From Veillonellaceae bacterium (GTDB taxonomy: Bacteria > Bacillota > Negativicutes > Veillonellales > Veillonellaceae), in NCBI GenBank assembly GCA_900766245.1, contig CAAFUR010000012.1:62001-126000 (forward strand): a DNA stretch of 64,000 nucleotides. The letters are read 5' to 3'. The stretch's first letter is position 1, and every line of letters begins with the position of its first letter. Below are positions 17,172 through 25,743 of this stretch, piece after piece. Under the pieces are notes generated by a model. The model was not told the DNA's origin. It searched no databases and saw only the letters and a list, made by a program, of their open reading frames with translations. The position numbers were made by a program, and so were the translations under genes.

Positions 17172-18551
17172 ATGAACACTGTACAACGACCAAGAATTGT
17201 TATAGCAGGCACCAACTCTGGTGTTGGAAAAACAACTATTGTAGCAGGGCTATTGGCGGCTTTGACAGAGCAGGGCAAAGCAGTACAGGCATTTAAAGTA
17301 GGCCCGGATTATATTGATCCGGGCTTTCATAAAATTGCTAGCCAACGAGAATGTTACAACTTAGATACCTGGCTTGTGCCACCACATAAATTAATACCTT
17401 TTTTTGCAGGACAAGCAGCAACGGCAGATATTTCTATTATAGAAGGCGTAATGGGGCTTTATGATGGGGGACGTGAAGGTGTTAGTTCTACGGCGCAAGT
17501 AGCCAAAGATTTAAGGGCACCAGTGGTGTTAGTGATCGATTGTAAGGCGATGGGAGAAAGTGCGGCAGCCATTGCTAAAGGCTTTCGGGATTATGATCCA
17601 GAGGTACAATTTGGTGGGGTTATTTTGAATCGATTAGGATCGGATAATCATGAACATATGATACGGACGGCGATGAAGAAGTTAGGAGTCCCTGTACTAG
17701 GTGCGATTCGTCGTGATGAACGTATGCAATCACCAGAACGTCACTTAGGATTGACACCAGTGACAGAAATTGATCCCACAGAGGCGATTGCTACCATTCG
17801 TGAAGCTGTAAAAGTCATGGTGAATTTGAAAGCCTTAGTAGAGTTGGCACAAAGTGCTCCTAATATAGTAGTTGAGGAAGTAGAAGCGGTAGCGACGATT
17901 AATAAACGATCGCGCATTGGCATTGCCATGGATGAAGCATTCTCTTTTTATTATCCAGCTAGCCTAGCAGCCTTAGAAGCAGAAGGGGCAGAACTACATT
18001 ATTTTAGCCCTTTAAAAGATGAATCATTACCAGATGTAGATGGTATCTTTTTTGGTGGCGGTTTTCCCGAGATGTTTTTATCTCGATTAGGGCAAAATGA
18101 ATCTATGAAAGATAGTATTCGTAAGGCCAGTGAGAAAGGTATGCCAATCTACGCGGAATGCGGCGGTCTCATGTATATGACAGAAGCAGTGACTGATTTT
18201 GAAGGGAATACCTATCCGATGGTGGGGATTGTACCAGCTACCTGTGAAATGCAACAAAGCTTACAACGGGTAGGATATGTAAGTGCCACTATGTTGGAAC
18301 CAAGTATCTTAGGGTCTGTGAAAGATACTTTGCGTGGACATGAGTTTCACTTTTCTACCATGACACCGACACAAAGTCCATTCCCTTGGGCCTTTGAATT
18401 AGTAGGTGGACGTAAACCGAAAGCCTATCAAGGTGGATATGCACATAAGAATATTTTAGCCTCTTATTTGCATATTAATTTTTCAGGTAGTGAAGAGGCG
18501 GCAAAAGCCTTTGTAGACTCCTGTGAAGCATATAGTCAACGGAAACAGTAG
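17172..18551 (+). CDS. cbiA: CbiA/CobB, cobyrinate a,c-diamide synthase
   Basis: A 459-residue glutamine-dependent amidotransferase that converts cobyrinate to its a,c-diamide using ATP. The N-terminal dethiobiotin-synthetase-like domain carries the P-loop GTNSGVGKTTIVAG near residue 12; the C-terminal glutaminase domain has the nucleophile cysteine in YAECGGLMYM near residue 330. Ten bases after cbiL, with AAGAGGT upstream. Only three cobalamin genes are here; the rest of the pathway must lie elsewhere. Confidence 0.93.
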   Translation: MNTVQRPRIVIAGTNSGVGKTTIVAGLLAALTEQGKAVQAFKVGPDYIDPGFHKIASQRECYNLDTWLVPPHKLIPFFAGQAATADISIIEGVMGLYDGGREGVSSTAQVAKDLRAPVVLVIDCKAMGESAAAIAKGFRDYDPEVQFGGVILNRLGSDNHEHMIRTAMKKLGVPVLGAIRRDERMQSPERHLGLTPVTEIDPTEAIATIREAVKVMVNLKALVELAQSAPNIVVEEVEAVATINKRSRIGIAMDEAFSFYYPASLAALEAEGAELHYFSPLKDESLPDVDGIFFGGGFPEMFLSRLGQNESMKDSIRKASEKGMPIYAECGGLMYMTEAVTDFEGNTYPMVGIVPATCEMQQSLQRVGYVSATMLEPSILGSVKDTLRGHEFHFSTMTPTQSPFPWAFELVGGRKPKAYQGGYAHKNILASYLHINFSGSEEAAKAFVDSCEAYSQRKQ

Positions 18552-18624
18552 TAAGAGTATAGATTGATGTTAAATTCATAATTCCACTTTGCGTTTTAGG
18601 TATACTACAAAAGGTGGAAAAAGA

Positions 18625-18653
18625 TTGACATTTTTTCTGTCTATGTGTATACT
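18625..18653 (+). promoter_or_regulatory. Promoter of tRNA-Leu
   Basis: TTGACA (18625-18630), 17-base spacer, TATACT (18648-18653), with the tRNA starting 15 bases after the -10 box. Confidence 0.88.
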
Positions 18654-18667
18654 AATATCGTTGACGA

Positions 18668-18751
18668 GCCGGAGTGGCGGAATGGCAGACGCACTTGACT
18701 CAAAATCAAGCGGGTAACACCGTGTGGGTTCAAGTCCCACCTCCGGCACCA
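18668..18751 (+). tRNA. tRNA-Leu (anticodon CAA)
   Basis: An 84-base class II tRNA. The acceptor stem GCCGGAG pairs with CTCCGGC, the anticodon loop CTCAAAA gives CAA (reads UUG), the variable arm is long as in tRNA-Leu (CGGGTAACACCGTG region), the T-loop is GGTTCAAGTCC and the 3' CCA is encoded. It has its own promoter and terminator. Confidence 0.97.
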
Positions 18752-18757
18752 ACGATT

Positions 18758-18790
18758 AGCAGGTACTGTGTAAACAGTATCTGCTTTTTT
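18758..18790 (+). terminator. Terminator of tRNA-Leu
   Basis: AGCAGGTACTGT pairs with ACAGTATCTGCT (one G-U) around GTAA, followed by a run of Ts. Confidence 0.88.
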
Positions 18791-18951
18791 ATTTTATGCT
18801 GAAATATAGTAATTAATCTTACAAAGGGCGTATTGTTAGTAATAGGGTCTATAGGAATATAGATAACATAATATAGGGAGAAACATCATCAAGATAGTTT
18901 GAAATAAGATTTATTATGATTATTTTATATAGCTTTCATGATGAAAAATAA

Positions 18952-18980
18952 TTGACGTTTTGTAGAAATTTATATATGAT
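18952..18980 (+). promoter_or_regulatory. Promoter of the leader/unknown gene at 19.1 kb
   Basis: TTGACG (18952-18957), 17-base spacer, TATGAT (18975-18980). The predicted leader of about 100 bases contains a palindrome ACTAGG-AGGT-CCTAGT just upstream of the leader frame. The 18791-18951 stretch shows nothing else. Confidence 0.65.
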
Positions 18981-19090
18981 AGTCACAAATTAGGATGATA
19001 ATAATTTGCAAAAAGTTATATAAAAATAGAAGAGACTAGGAGGTCCTAGTTAAAAATGATGCATATACACTATAAGAAAGGAGGAACCCT

Positions 19091-19192
19091 ATGTCGGGCG
19101 AGCGTAAAAGACTATGTATAAGAACGTATGAAATTAATAGGAAATCGAATGAGGGAAAAAGCTATGGATGGATACGAGTATACATTGGATAA
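19091..19192 (+). CDS. Possible 33-residue leader peptide
   Basis: An ATG at 19091 has the best ribosome site of the locus (AAAGGAGGAACCCT) and opens a 33-codon frame (MSGERKRLCIRTYEINRKSN then a short tail) ending at 19192. It overlaps the start of the next gene in a different frame by 29 bases. The peptide is basic, with seven K/R in the first twenty residues. It could be a leader peptide coupling translation, or the original start of the next gene displaced by a frameshift. No family recognised. Confidence 0.4.
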   Translation: MSGERKRLCIRTYEINRKSNEGKSYGWIRVYIG

Positions 19193-19601
19193 AACGGGTT
19201 TTTATAAAATTCTTTTTAGTACGTCTTTGACAGTAGCCAAGGAACAATTGCATACGGCATTAACACCAAAGAAGCTGGAAGGGGCCGTGGAATATATGTG
19301 TATGCTTTGTACTTGTATGAATTTGGCTGTTGATCAAAACCAACTAGAATGTGCCAAGTTTAATGATGGAATTGTAGAAGAGTATGTAAGCTTAGTAGAT
19401 GTCATCATTAGTAATGAAGGATGCATTAACTATGTAAAAGCAGCTAAGATTGACGAATTATTTATAAAGTCTGCTGAGTTGGTAAGGTCATTGTTGCAAG
19501 GGGGAGCATTAACTGAACAGTTGGGAGAGTTACAACGGGCTTATCATTATTGGAGTCTGAAACAGCGTATGTATGGTTCGCGAAAAAGATTACTTCATTG
19601 A
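19164..19601 (+). CDS. Small cytoplasmic protein of unknown function
   Basis: I do not recognise this 145-residue protein (MDGYEYTLDKTGFYKILFS at the start). It is mainly helical with a cysteine cluster MCMLCTCMNLAV and ends in a basic tail (KQRMYGSRKRLLH). I prefer ATG 19164, which has GAGGGA seven bases upstream; the frame is open to an ATG at 19128 with a weak site. No membrane segment or signal peptide. It stands alone between tRNA-Leu and the glycolytic genes, behind its own promoter and an overlapping leader frame. A metal role for the cysteines is possible but unsupported. Confidence 0.6.
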   Translation: MDGYEYTLDKTGFYKILFSTSLTVAKEQLHTALTPKKLEGAVEYMCMLCTCMNLAVDQNQLECAKFNDGIVEEYVSLVDVIISNEGCINYVKAAKIDELFIKSAELVRSLLQGGALTEQLGELQRAYHYWSLKQRMYGSRKRLLH

Positions 19602-19620
19602 AGGATAAGAAGTGATGCGT

Positions 19621-19646
19621 ATACATTACCATGGTGAGTAATGTAT
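19621..19646 (+). repeat. Perfect inverted repeat after the unknown gene
   Basis: ATACATTAC (19621-19629) and GTAATGTAT (19638-19646) form a 9-bp stem with an 8-base loop and no T run. It could be an mRNA-stabilising hairpin or an operator. Confidence 0.5.
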
Positions 19647-19676
19647 CAGCCGTAACAAAATATGGGTAGATGTAAT

Positions 19677-19717
19677 AGAGGAAAGTTGGATGGAGAAGAG
19701 CAACTTTCCTCTATCTT
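19677..19717 (+). terminator. Intrinsic terminator before gap
   Basis: AGAGGAAAGTTG (19677-19688) pairs perfectly with CAACTTTCCTCT (19701-19712), followed by a T-rich ATCTTCTT. Confidence 0.75.
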
Positions 19718-19768
19718 CTTATCTAGCATCATTAGGTAAATGGCTTTCTGCTGATGAGGACAAAAAAC

Positions 19769-19802
19769 TTGCACCAACCCCTCTATTCTTGTAAAATAGA
19801 GG
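19769..19802 (+). promoter_or_regulatory. gap promoter with an inverted repeat over the -10 box
   Basis: TTGCAC (19769-19774), 17-base spacer, TAAAAT (19792-19797). An 8-bp inverted repeat CCTCTATT (19780-19787) / AATAGAGG (19795-19802) straddles the -10 box, a position typical of a repressor operator. The regulator is not identified. Confidence 0.6.
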
Positions 19803-19846
19803 TATAACAACTTATATAGTACAAGAATTATTAGGAGGAATTGATT

Positions 19847-20854
19847 ATGGCAGTGAAGATTGGTATTAATGGCTTTGGTCGTATTGGTAAATGCGTCATG
19901 CGCGCGGCTCTTAACAACCCAGATGTGGAAGTAGTAGCCATTAATGATACTGGTGATATTGAAGGTTCCGCTTTACTGTTTAAACATGACTCAATTCATG
20001 GCAACTTAAGCTGTGACGTGTCTGTAGAAGGCGAATATTTAGTAGTAGACGGCAAAAAAACACGTGTATTCTGTGACCGTGATCCAGCAAAATTAGACTG
20101 GTCCTCCGAAGGGGTAGAAGTGGTTATCGAATGTACAGGTGTATTCCGTTCTCGTGAAAAAGCAGCGGCTCATTTAGGGGGCACTGTTAAAAAAGTAATC
20201 ATTTCCGCACCAGGTAAAGATGAAGATAAAACAATTGTTATGGGTGTCAATGAAAGTGAATATGATCCAGCTACACATCATGTAGTATCTAATGCAAGTT
20301 GTACTACAAACTGTTTAGCTCCATTTGCAAAAGTATTGCATCAAGAATTTGGTATCAAACGTGGTATGATGACAACAGTGCACTCGTACACAAATGACCA
20401 ACGTGTATTGGATGCACCACATAAAGACTTACGTCGTGCTCGTGCAGCCGCGATGTCCATTATTCCTACTACAACAGGTGCAGCAAAAGCAGTGGCATTA
20501 GTATTACCTGAATTAAAAGGTAAATTAAATGGCTTTGCTCTTCGTGTACCTACTCCAAATGTGTCTGTAACAGACTTAGTAGTAGAACTTGAAAAAGAAG
20601 CAACTAAAGAAAGCATCAATGCGGCATTCCGCAAAGCAGCTGAAGGTGAGTTAAAAGGTATTCTTGGCGTATCTGATTTGCCATTAGTATCCAAAGACTT
20701 CAATGGTGATGCTCGTAGTTCTATCGTAGATGCAGACTTGACAATGGTGATGGAAGGCAATATGGCAAAAGTAGTAGCTTGGTATGACAATGAGTGGGGC
20801 TATTCCTCTCGTATTGTTGACTTAGCTGTGTACATGAGCAAACGAGGCTTATAA
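19847..20854 (+). CDS. gap: Glyceraldehyde-3-phosphate dehydrogenase, type I
   Basis: A 335-residue NAD(P)-dependent GAPDH that interconverts glyceraldehyde-3-phosphate and 1,3-bisphosphoglycerate. The Rossmann start is MAVKIGINGFGRIGK; the catalytic cysteine lies in SNASCTTNCLAPFAK near residue 152; the catalytic histidine is near residue 179 in VHSYTNDQR. ATG 19847 has TAGGAGGAA upstream and fits the family N-terminus; a TTG two codons earlier is less likely. A terminator separates it from pgk, so gap levels can be set independently. Confidence 0.97.
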   Translation: MAVKIGINGFGRIGKCVMRAALNNPDVEVVAINDTGDIEGSALLFKHDSIHGNLSCDVSVEGEYLVVDGKKTRVFCDRDPAKLDWSSEGVEVVIECTGVFRSREKAAAHLGGTVKKVIISAPGKDEDKTIVMGVNESEYDPATHHVVSNASCTTNCLAPFAKVLHQEFGIKRGMMTTVHSYTNDQRVLDAPHKDLRRARAAAMSIIPTTTGAAKAVALVLPELKGKLNGFALRVPTPNVSVTDLVVELEKEATKESINAAFRKAAEGELKGILGVSDLPLVSKDFNGDARSSIVDADLTMVMEGNMAKVVAWYDNEWGYSSRIVDLAVYMSKRGL

Positions 20855-20861
20855 TCTGTCG

Positions 20862-20886
20862 GGGACTACGAGGGTAGTCCCTTTTT
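20862..20886 (+). terminator. Terminator between gap and pgk
   Basis: GGGACTAC (20862-20869) pairs with GTAGTCCC (20874-20881) around a four-base loop, followed by TTTTT. Read-through may still feed pgk. Confidence 0.85.
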
Positions 20887-20918
20887 GGCATGTTTATTGT
20901 ATATACATAGGAGACAGT

Positions 20919-22097
20919 ATGAAACTTTCACTAGCAAATATGAATGTAGCAAATAAAACTGTATTTGTACGAGTTGATTTTAATGTACCTTTGAAAGACG
21001 GTGTTATCACTGATGACACTCGTATCCGTGCCACATTACCTACCTTGCGTCATTTGATTGACCAAGGTGCCAAGGTAGTGATTGCCTCTCATTTAGGTCG
21101 CCCTAAAGGAGAGCGTAAACCAGAGTTTACCTTAGCTCCTTGTGCCAAACGATTGAGTGAATTATTAGAACAACCAGTTCGTTTTGTAGAAGATTGCATT
21201 GGTGACATCCCTGCACAAGCTGTAAGTGAAATGAAGTCCGGTGATGTGGTGGTATTAGAAAATCTTCGTTTCTACAAAGAAGAAGAAAAAAATGATCCTA
21301 CTTTTGCCAAAGCCTTAGCGGATTTAGTAGAAGTTGGCGTGAATGATGCCTTCGGAGTATCTCACCGTGCCCATGCCTCTGTGGAAGGGATTACGAAATA
21401 CTTACCAATGGGAGCTGGTTTCTTGTTAGAAAAAGAAATTCGTTATGTAGGCGGTGCTGTAGAGCATCCTGAGCACCCATTTGCAGCTATCATCGGTGGC
21501 GCTAAAGTAAGCGATAAAATTGAAGTTATTTCTAACTTATTACCAAAAGTAGAAGTGTTGATCATCGGTGGTGGTATGGCAAATACTTTCATAGCAGCCC
21601 AAGGTCATAATGTAGGCACTTCCTTAGTGGAAGCTGACAAATTTGAACTAGCTCGTGAATTAATCGCTCGTGCAAAAGAAACCAACACTAACCTATTATT
21701 ACCAGTAGATTTCGTAGTGGCCGATGCTTTCAGTGAAACGGCGAATCATAAAGTAGTAGATGCAACGGCTATCGAAGAGGGCTGGATGGCCTTAGACATT
21801 GGTCCAAAGAGCCGTGAGCTATTCGCAGAGGCTTTGGCACCGATGAAAATGATCGTTTGGAATGGCCCTATGGGCGTATTTGAAATGGAAGTGTTCGCAG
21901 GTGGTACCAATGCGGTAGCGAAAGCGGTGGCAGAGGCGAATGCAACTACAATTGTAGGTGGTGGCGACTCTGTAGCAGCTATTGAAAAAAGTGGATTAAG
22001 TCACAAAATTTCTCATATTTCCACTGGTGGCGGCGCCTCCTTAGAGTATTTAGAAGGCAAAGTATTACCAGGTATTGCAGCCTTACAAGAGGCATAG
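20919..22097 (+). CDS. pgk: Phosphoglycerate kinase
   Basis: A 392-residue kinase making ATP from 1,3-bisphosphoglycerate in glycolysis, or running in reverse for gluconeogenesis. Visible signatures: VRVDFNVPLKDG near residue 17, the substrate loop SHLGRPKGE near residue 58, and the nucleotide-binding hinge VGGGDSVAAIEK near residue 345. AGGAGA precedes ATG 20919. First gene of the pgk-tpiA-gpmI-eno run. Confidence 0.97.
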   Translation: MKLSLANMNVANKTVFVRVDFNVPLKDGVITDDTRIRATLPTLRHLIDQGAKVVIASHLGRPKGERKPEFTLAPCAKRLSELLEQPVRFVEDCIGDIPAQAVSEMKSGDVVVLENLRFYKEEEKNDPTFAKALADLVEVGVNDAFGVSHRAHASVEGITKYLPMGAGFLLEKEIRYVGGAVEHPEHPFAAIIGGAKVSDKIEVISNLLPKVEVLIIGGGMANTFIAAQGHNVGTSLVEADKFELARELIARAKETNTNLLLPVDFVVADAFSETANHKVVDATAIEEGWMALDIGPKSRELFAEALAPMKMIVWNGPMGVFEMEVFAGGTNAVAKAVAEANATTIVGGGDSVAAIEKSGLSHKISHISTGGGASLEYLEGKVLPGIAALQEA

Positions 22098-22106
22098 GGG
22101 GTTATC

Positions 22107-22856
22107 ATGCGACAACCGATCATTGCAGGGAACTGGAAAATGCATATGACGAATACGGAAGCCACAGTATTCGTAGAACAATTGAAAACATTAGTGGCGG
22201 ATGCTAGATGTGAAGTGGTGGTATGCCCTCCGTTTACAGCCATTAGCACTGTAGCTGATTTAGCGGAAGATACCAAGGTTCGTGTAGGAGCACAAAACGT
22301 GTTCCACGAAGAATCTGGGGCCTATACAGGGGAAGTATCTCCTTCGATGTTGACGGACTTAGGCGTGTCTTACGTAATTGTGGGGCACTCTGAACGACGT
22401 TCTATCTTTAAAGAAGCAGATCGTTGTGTGAATAAGCGTGTGCGCATTGTTTTACAACATGGCATGAGCCCTATCCTTTGCGTAGGTGAAAGTTTAAATC
22501 AACGTGAAAGTGGGGAAACGGTGGCGTTCATTCATTCCCAATTAGAAATGGGATTGCATGGAGTGCCTGCAGAAGAAATGACAGAAGTGGTGATTGCTTA
22601 CGAACCGATTTGGGCCATTGGCACAGGTCGTACAGCCACAGCAGAACAAGCTGGGGAAGTATGCCAAAGCATTCGTGAGAAAATCGCCGCTATGTACACA
22701 CCTGACATTGCAGAACAAGTGCGCATTTTGTATGGTGGCAGTGTAAAGCCTCAGAATGCAAAAGATATTTTAGCCCAAGCCCATGTAGATGGTGCTTTGG
22801 TGGGCGGTGCTTCCTTAGAAGCAGAGACTTTTAAGGGAATTATTAATGCCTGTTAA
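22107..22856 (+). CDS. tpiA: Triosephosphate isomerase
   Basis: A 249-residue TIM barrel interconverting dihydroxyacetone phosphate and glyceraldehyde-3-phosphate. Lys in AGNWKMH near residue 11, the catalytic His in VGHSERR near residue 94, the catalytic Glu in YEPIWAIGTG near residue 165 and the phosphate loop LYGGSVKPQN near residue 210 are all present. Starts 9 bases after pgk with a GGGGG-type site. Confidence 0.97.
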   Translation: MRQPIIAGNWKMHMTNTEATVFVEQLKTLVADARCEVVVCPPFTAISTVADLAEDTKVRVGAQNVFHEESGAYTGEVSPSMLTDLGVSYVIVGHSERRSIFKEADRCVNKRVRIVLQHGMSPILCVGESLNQRESGETVAFIHSQLEMGLHGVPAEEMTEVVIAYEPIWAIGTGRTATAEQAGEVCQSIREKIAAMYTPDIAEQVRILYGGSVKPQNAKDILAQAHVDGALVGGASLEAETFKGIINAC

Positions 22857-22875
22857 CATAGGTTTGAGGTAGCGT

Positions 22876-24402
22876 ATGGCAAAATTAAAAGGACCAGTGA
22901 TGCTAACAATCCTTGATGGATTCGGTATTGGGGATGGTCAAGACCCAACCAATGCGGTGGTACAAGCGAACCCCCGAACATTTTTAGAATTATGGGATAA
23001 GTGCCCTCACACTCTATTGGATGCATCTGGTATGGCTGTAGGCTTGCCAGATGGACAGATGGGAAACTCTGAAGTGGGGCATTTGAATATTGGTGCCGGA
23101 CGTATTGTGTACCAAGAATTGACGCGCATTACGAAAGAGGCAGAGGAAGGGACCTTATTTACTCGTCCTACCTTAGTGAAAGCCTATGAAGAAGGGGCTA
23201 AACAAGCCTTGCATCTAGTGGGTTTGTTGTCGGATGGCGGTGTCCACTCGCATATTGATCACTTGAAGGCATTACTTCGTGGCGCTAAAGAGGCTGGTGT
23301 AGGAAAAGTCTATATCCACGCCTTCTTAGATGGTCGTGATGTACCACCACAAAGTGCGTTTGCCTATATTGACGAGATTGCTCACTACTGCAACGAGTTG
23401 GATCTAGGGTCGATTGCGACAATAGGTGGTCGTTATTATGGTATGGACCGTGATCAACGATGGGAACGAGTGCAACTGGCGTATAATGCCATGGTATGTG
23501 GTAGTGGTACAGAAGTAGGTTGTGCTCATGAAGCGGTAGAACACAGTTATGCTGATGAAACAACAGATGAATTTGTCATTCCATCGGTGGTGGAAGGGTA
23601 TACAGGTATGCAGGATGGAGATGCGATCTTGTTCTTTAACTTCCGTCCTGATCGGGCTCGTCAATTAGTGCGTGCTGTGGTAGATCCTGATTTCAGTGGA
23701 TTTGAACGAAAACATGTATTGCAAGGTTCCTATGTGGCGAGTATGACTCGGTATGAAGCGGACTTACCAGTGTCTGTGGTGTATGATAAAGAACTGCTAA
23801 CAGATACCCTAGGAGAAGTGTTATCCAAGGGCGGCTATCGTCAATTGCGCATTGCAGAAACAGAGAAATATGCTCATGTGACGTATTTCTTCAATGGTGG
23901 TAAAGAAGATGTGTTCCCTGGGGAAGATCGAATCTTGGTGCCATCTCCGAAGGTGGCAACCTATGATTTGCAACCAGAGATGAGTGCACCCGAGGTAACA
24001 GAAAAGGTTGTGGCCGCAATTCGCAGTGGCGAGTATGATATGATTATCTTGAACTATGCAAACCCAGATATGGTCGGTCATACGGGTGATTTCGAAGCCG
24101 CAAAACGAGCGATTTTAGCCGTAGATGCGGGGCTTTCAGAAATCGTGAAAGCTATTCAAGAGATGAATGGACAGTTGTTGATTACAGCGGACCATGGAAA
24201 TTCTGAGGTCATGGTGGATCATACCACAGAGATTCCGCACACGGCGCATACGACGAATCCGGTGCCACTCATTTTAGTGGGCGCCCCAGAGGGTGTGACC
24301 TTGCGACCAGGTCGGCTTTGTGATTTAGCACCAACCATGTTGGCATTAGGGGGCATTGAGCAGCCTGAAGCGATGAGTGGTGAAAGTTTGTTAGTACAAT
24401 AA
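22876..24402 (+). CDS. gpmI: Cofactor-independent phosphoglycerate mutase
   Basis: A 508-residue manganese-dependent mutase interconverting 3- and 2-phosphoglycerate. The phosphatase-type catalytic serine lies in GQMGNSEVGHLNIGAGR near residue 62, the metal loop LTILDGFGIG is at the N-terminus, and the second metal cluster ADHGNSEVM and HTAHTTNPVP is near residues 440-455. Length is standard. AGGT lies upstream of ATG 22876, in line with tpiA and eno. Confidence 0.97.
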   Translation: MAKLKGPVMLTILDGFGIGDGQDPTNAVVQANPRTFLELWDKCPHTLLDASGMAVGLPDGQMGNSEVGHLNIGAGRIVYQELTRITKEAEEGTLFTRPTLVKAYEEGAKQALHLVGLLSDGGVHSHIDHLKALLRGAKEAGVGKVYIHAFLDGRDVPPQSAFAYIDEIAHYCNELDLGSIATIGGRYYGMDRDQRWERVQLAYNAMVCGSGTEVGCAHEAVEHSYADETTDEFVIPSVVEGYTGMQDGDAILFFNFRPDRARQLVRAVVDPDFSGFERKHVLQGSYVASMTRYEADLPVSVVYDKELLTDTLGEVLSKGGYRQLRIAETEKYAHVTYFFNGGKEDVFPGEDRILVPSPKVATYDLQPEMSAPEVTEKVVAAIRSGEYDMIILNYANPDMVGHTGDFEAAKRAILAVDAGLSEIVKAIQEMNGQLLITADHGNSEVMVDHTTEIPHTAHTTNPVPLILVGAPEGVTLRPGRLCDLAPTMLALGGIEQPEAMSGESLLVQ

Positions 24403-24414
24403 GGAGAAGTAACA

Positions 24415-25701
24415 ATGGCAGTAATTACTGATGTATACGCAAGAGAGATTATGGATTCCCGTGGCAATCCAACAGTAGAAGTGGAAGTATATTTAGAAGA
24501 CGGCACAATCGGCCGTGCTGCTGTTCCATCTGGAGCGTCCACTGGTCAATTTGAAGCGGTAGAATTGCGTGATGGCGAATCTCCTCGTTATTTAGGTAAA
24601 GGTGTATTGCAAGCGGTAGCAAACGTGAACGACATCATTGGACCTGCTATTTTAGGGTTTGATGCGTCTGAGCAAGTGGCGATTGACCGCATTATGATTG
24701 AATTGGACGGTACGCCTAATAAAGCTAAGTTAGGTGCCAACGCTATTTTAGGCGTGTCTATGGCGGTAGCTCGCGCTGCAGCTGAATCCTATGATTTACC
24801 ATTGTTCCAATACCTTGGCGGCACGAATGCAAAAGAATTGCCAGTACCAATGATGAATATTTTAAATGGTGGTGCTCATGCAGATAATAACGTGGATATT
24901 CAAGAGTTCATGATTATGCCAATCGGCGCTAGTAGCTTTATGGAAGCATTGCGCTATTGTGCAGAAGTATACCATACATTGAAAGGTGTATTGAAAGCAA
25001 AAGGTTTGTCTACAGGTGTGGGTGACGAAGGTGGGTTTGCCCCTAACTTAGGTTCCAACGAAGAAGCATTACAAGTGATTACAGAAGCTATCGAAAAAGC
25101 AGGTCTTGTAGTAGGTAAAGATATTGTATTTGCTATTGATGCAGCATCTTCTGAGTTCTATAAAGATGGTAAATACCACTTAGCTGGCGAAGGCAAAGTA
25201 AAAACAGCTGCTGAAATGGTAGAATACTATGCAGAACTTTGCGAAAAATATCCAATCTACTCCATCGAAGATGGCTTAGCAGAAGAAGATTGGGGAGGTT
25301 GGAAATTATTGACAGATCGCCTTGGCAAAACTGTTCAATTAGTAGGTGACGATTTATTCGTAACTAACACAGAACGCTTGTCCCGTGGTATCAAAGAAGA
25401 CACAGCGAATGCGATTTTGATCAAAGTGAACCAAATCGGTACGTTGACAGAAACGTTCGATGCTATTGAAATGGCAAAACGTGCAGGCTATACAGCAGTT
25501 ATCTCTCACCGCTCCGGTGAAACAGAAGATTCCACAATTGCCGATATCGCTGTAGCAGTGAACGCTGGTCAAATCAAAACTGGTGCCCCAGCTCGTTCCG
25601 AACGCGTAGCGAAATACAACCAATTACTTCGCATTGAAGACATGTTGGCAGAAACGGCGCAATACCGTGGTAGCGATGTGTTCTATAACATCAAACGATA
25701 A
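24415..25701 (+). CDS. eno: Enolase
   Basis: A 428-residue magnesium-dependent enolase. Signatures: AREIMDSRGNPTVEVEV at the start, the flexible loop GASTG near residue 40, the catalytic Glu/Lys region SIEDGLAEEDWGGW near residue 287, and the C-terminal HRSGETEDSTIAD. AAGGAG precedes ATG 24415. Last gene of the glycolytic run, closed by a short strong terminator that also forms the end of the neighbouring minus-strand toxin gene. Confidence 0.97.
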   Translation: MAVITDVYAREIMDSRGNPTVEVEVYLEDGTIGRAAVPSGASTGQFEAVELRDGESPRYLGKGVLQAVANVNDIIGPAILGFDASEQVAIDRIMIELDGTPNKAKLGANAILGVSMAVARAAAESYDLPLFQYLGGTNAKELPVPMMNILNGGAHADNNVDIQEFMIMPIGASSFMEALRYCAEVYHTLKGVLKAKGLSTGVGDEGGFAPNLGSNEEALQVITEAIEKAGLVVGKDIVFAIDAASSEFYKDGKYHLAGEGKVKTAAEMVEYYAELCEKYPIYSIEDGLAEEDWGGWKLLTDRLGKTVQLVGDDLFVTNTERLSRGIKEDTANAILIKVNQIGTLTETFDAIEMAKRAGYTAVISHRSGETEDSTIADIAVAVNAGQIKTGAPARSERVAKYNQLLRIEDMLAETAQYRGSDVFYNIKR

Positions 25702-25716
25702 GAATATGTGAAAATG

Positions 25717-25743
25717 AAAAAGGACCCTACGGGGTCCTTTTTG
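25717..25743. terminator. Bidirectional terminator of eno
   Basis: AAAAGGACCC pairs with GGGTCCTTTT around TACG, with A and T tracts on both sides. The minus-strand toxin frame runs into the stem and takes its stop codon from it (25727-25729). Confidence 0.88.

Noticed and set aside
18552..18624. Hairpin CCACTTT...AAAGGTGG as terminator of cbiA
   Set aside because: Long loop and no T run; pairing is imperfect, so I did not list it as a feature.
20341..20790. A 149-codon minus-strand open frame inside gap
   Set aside because: Lies wholly within the highly conserved gap gene; low-complexity content typical of a complementary-strand shadow.
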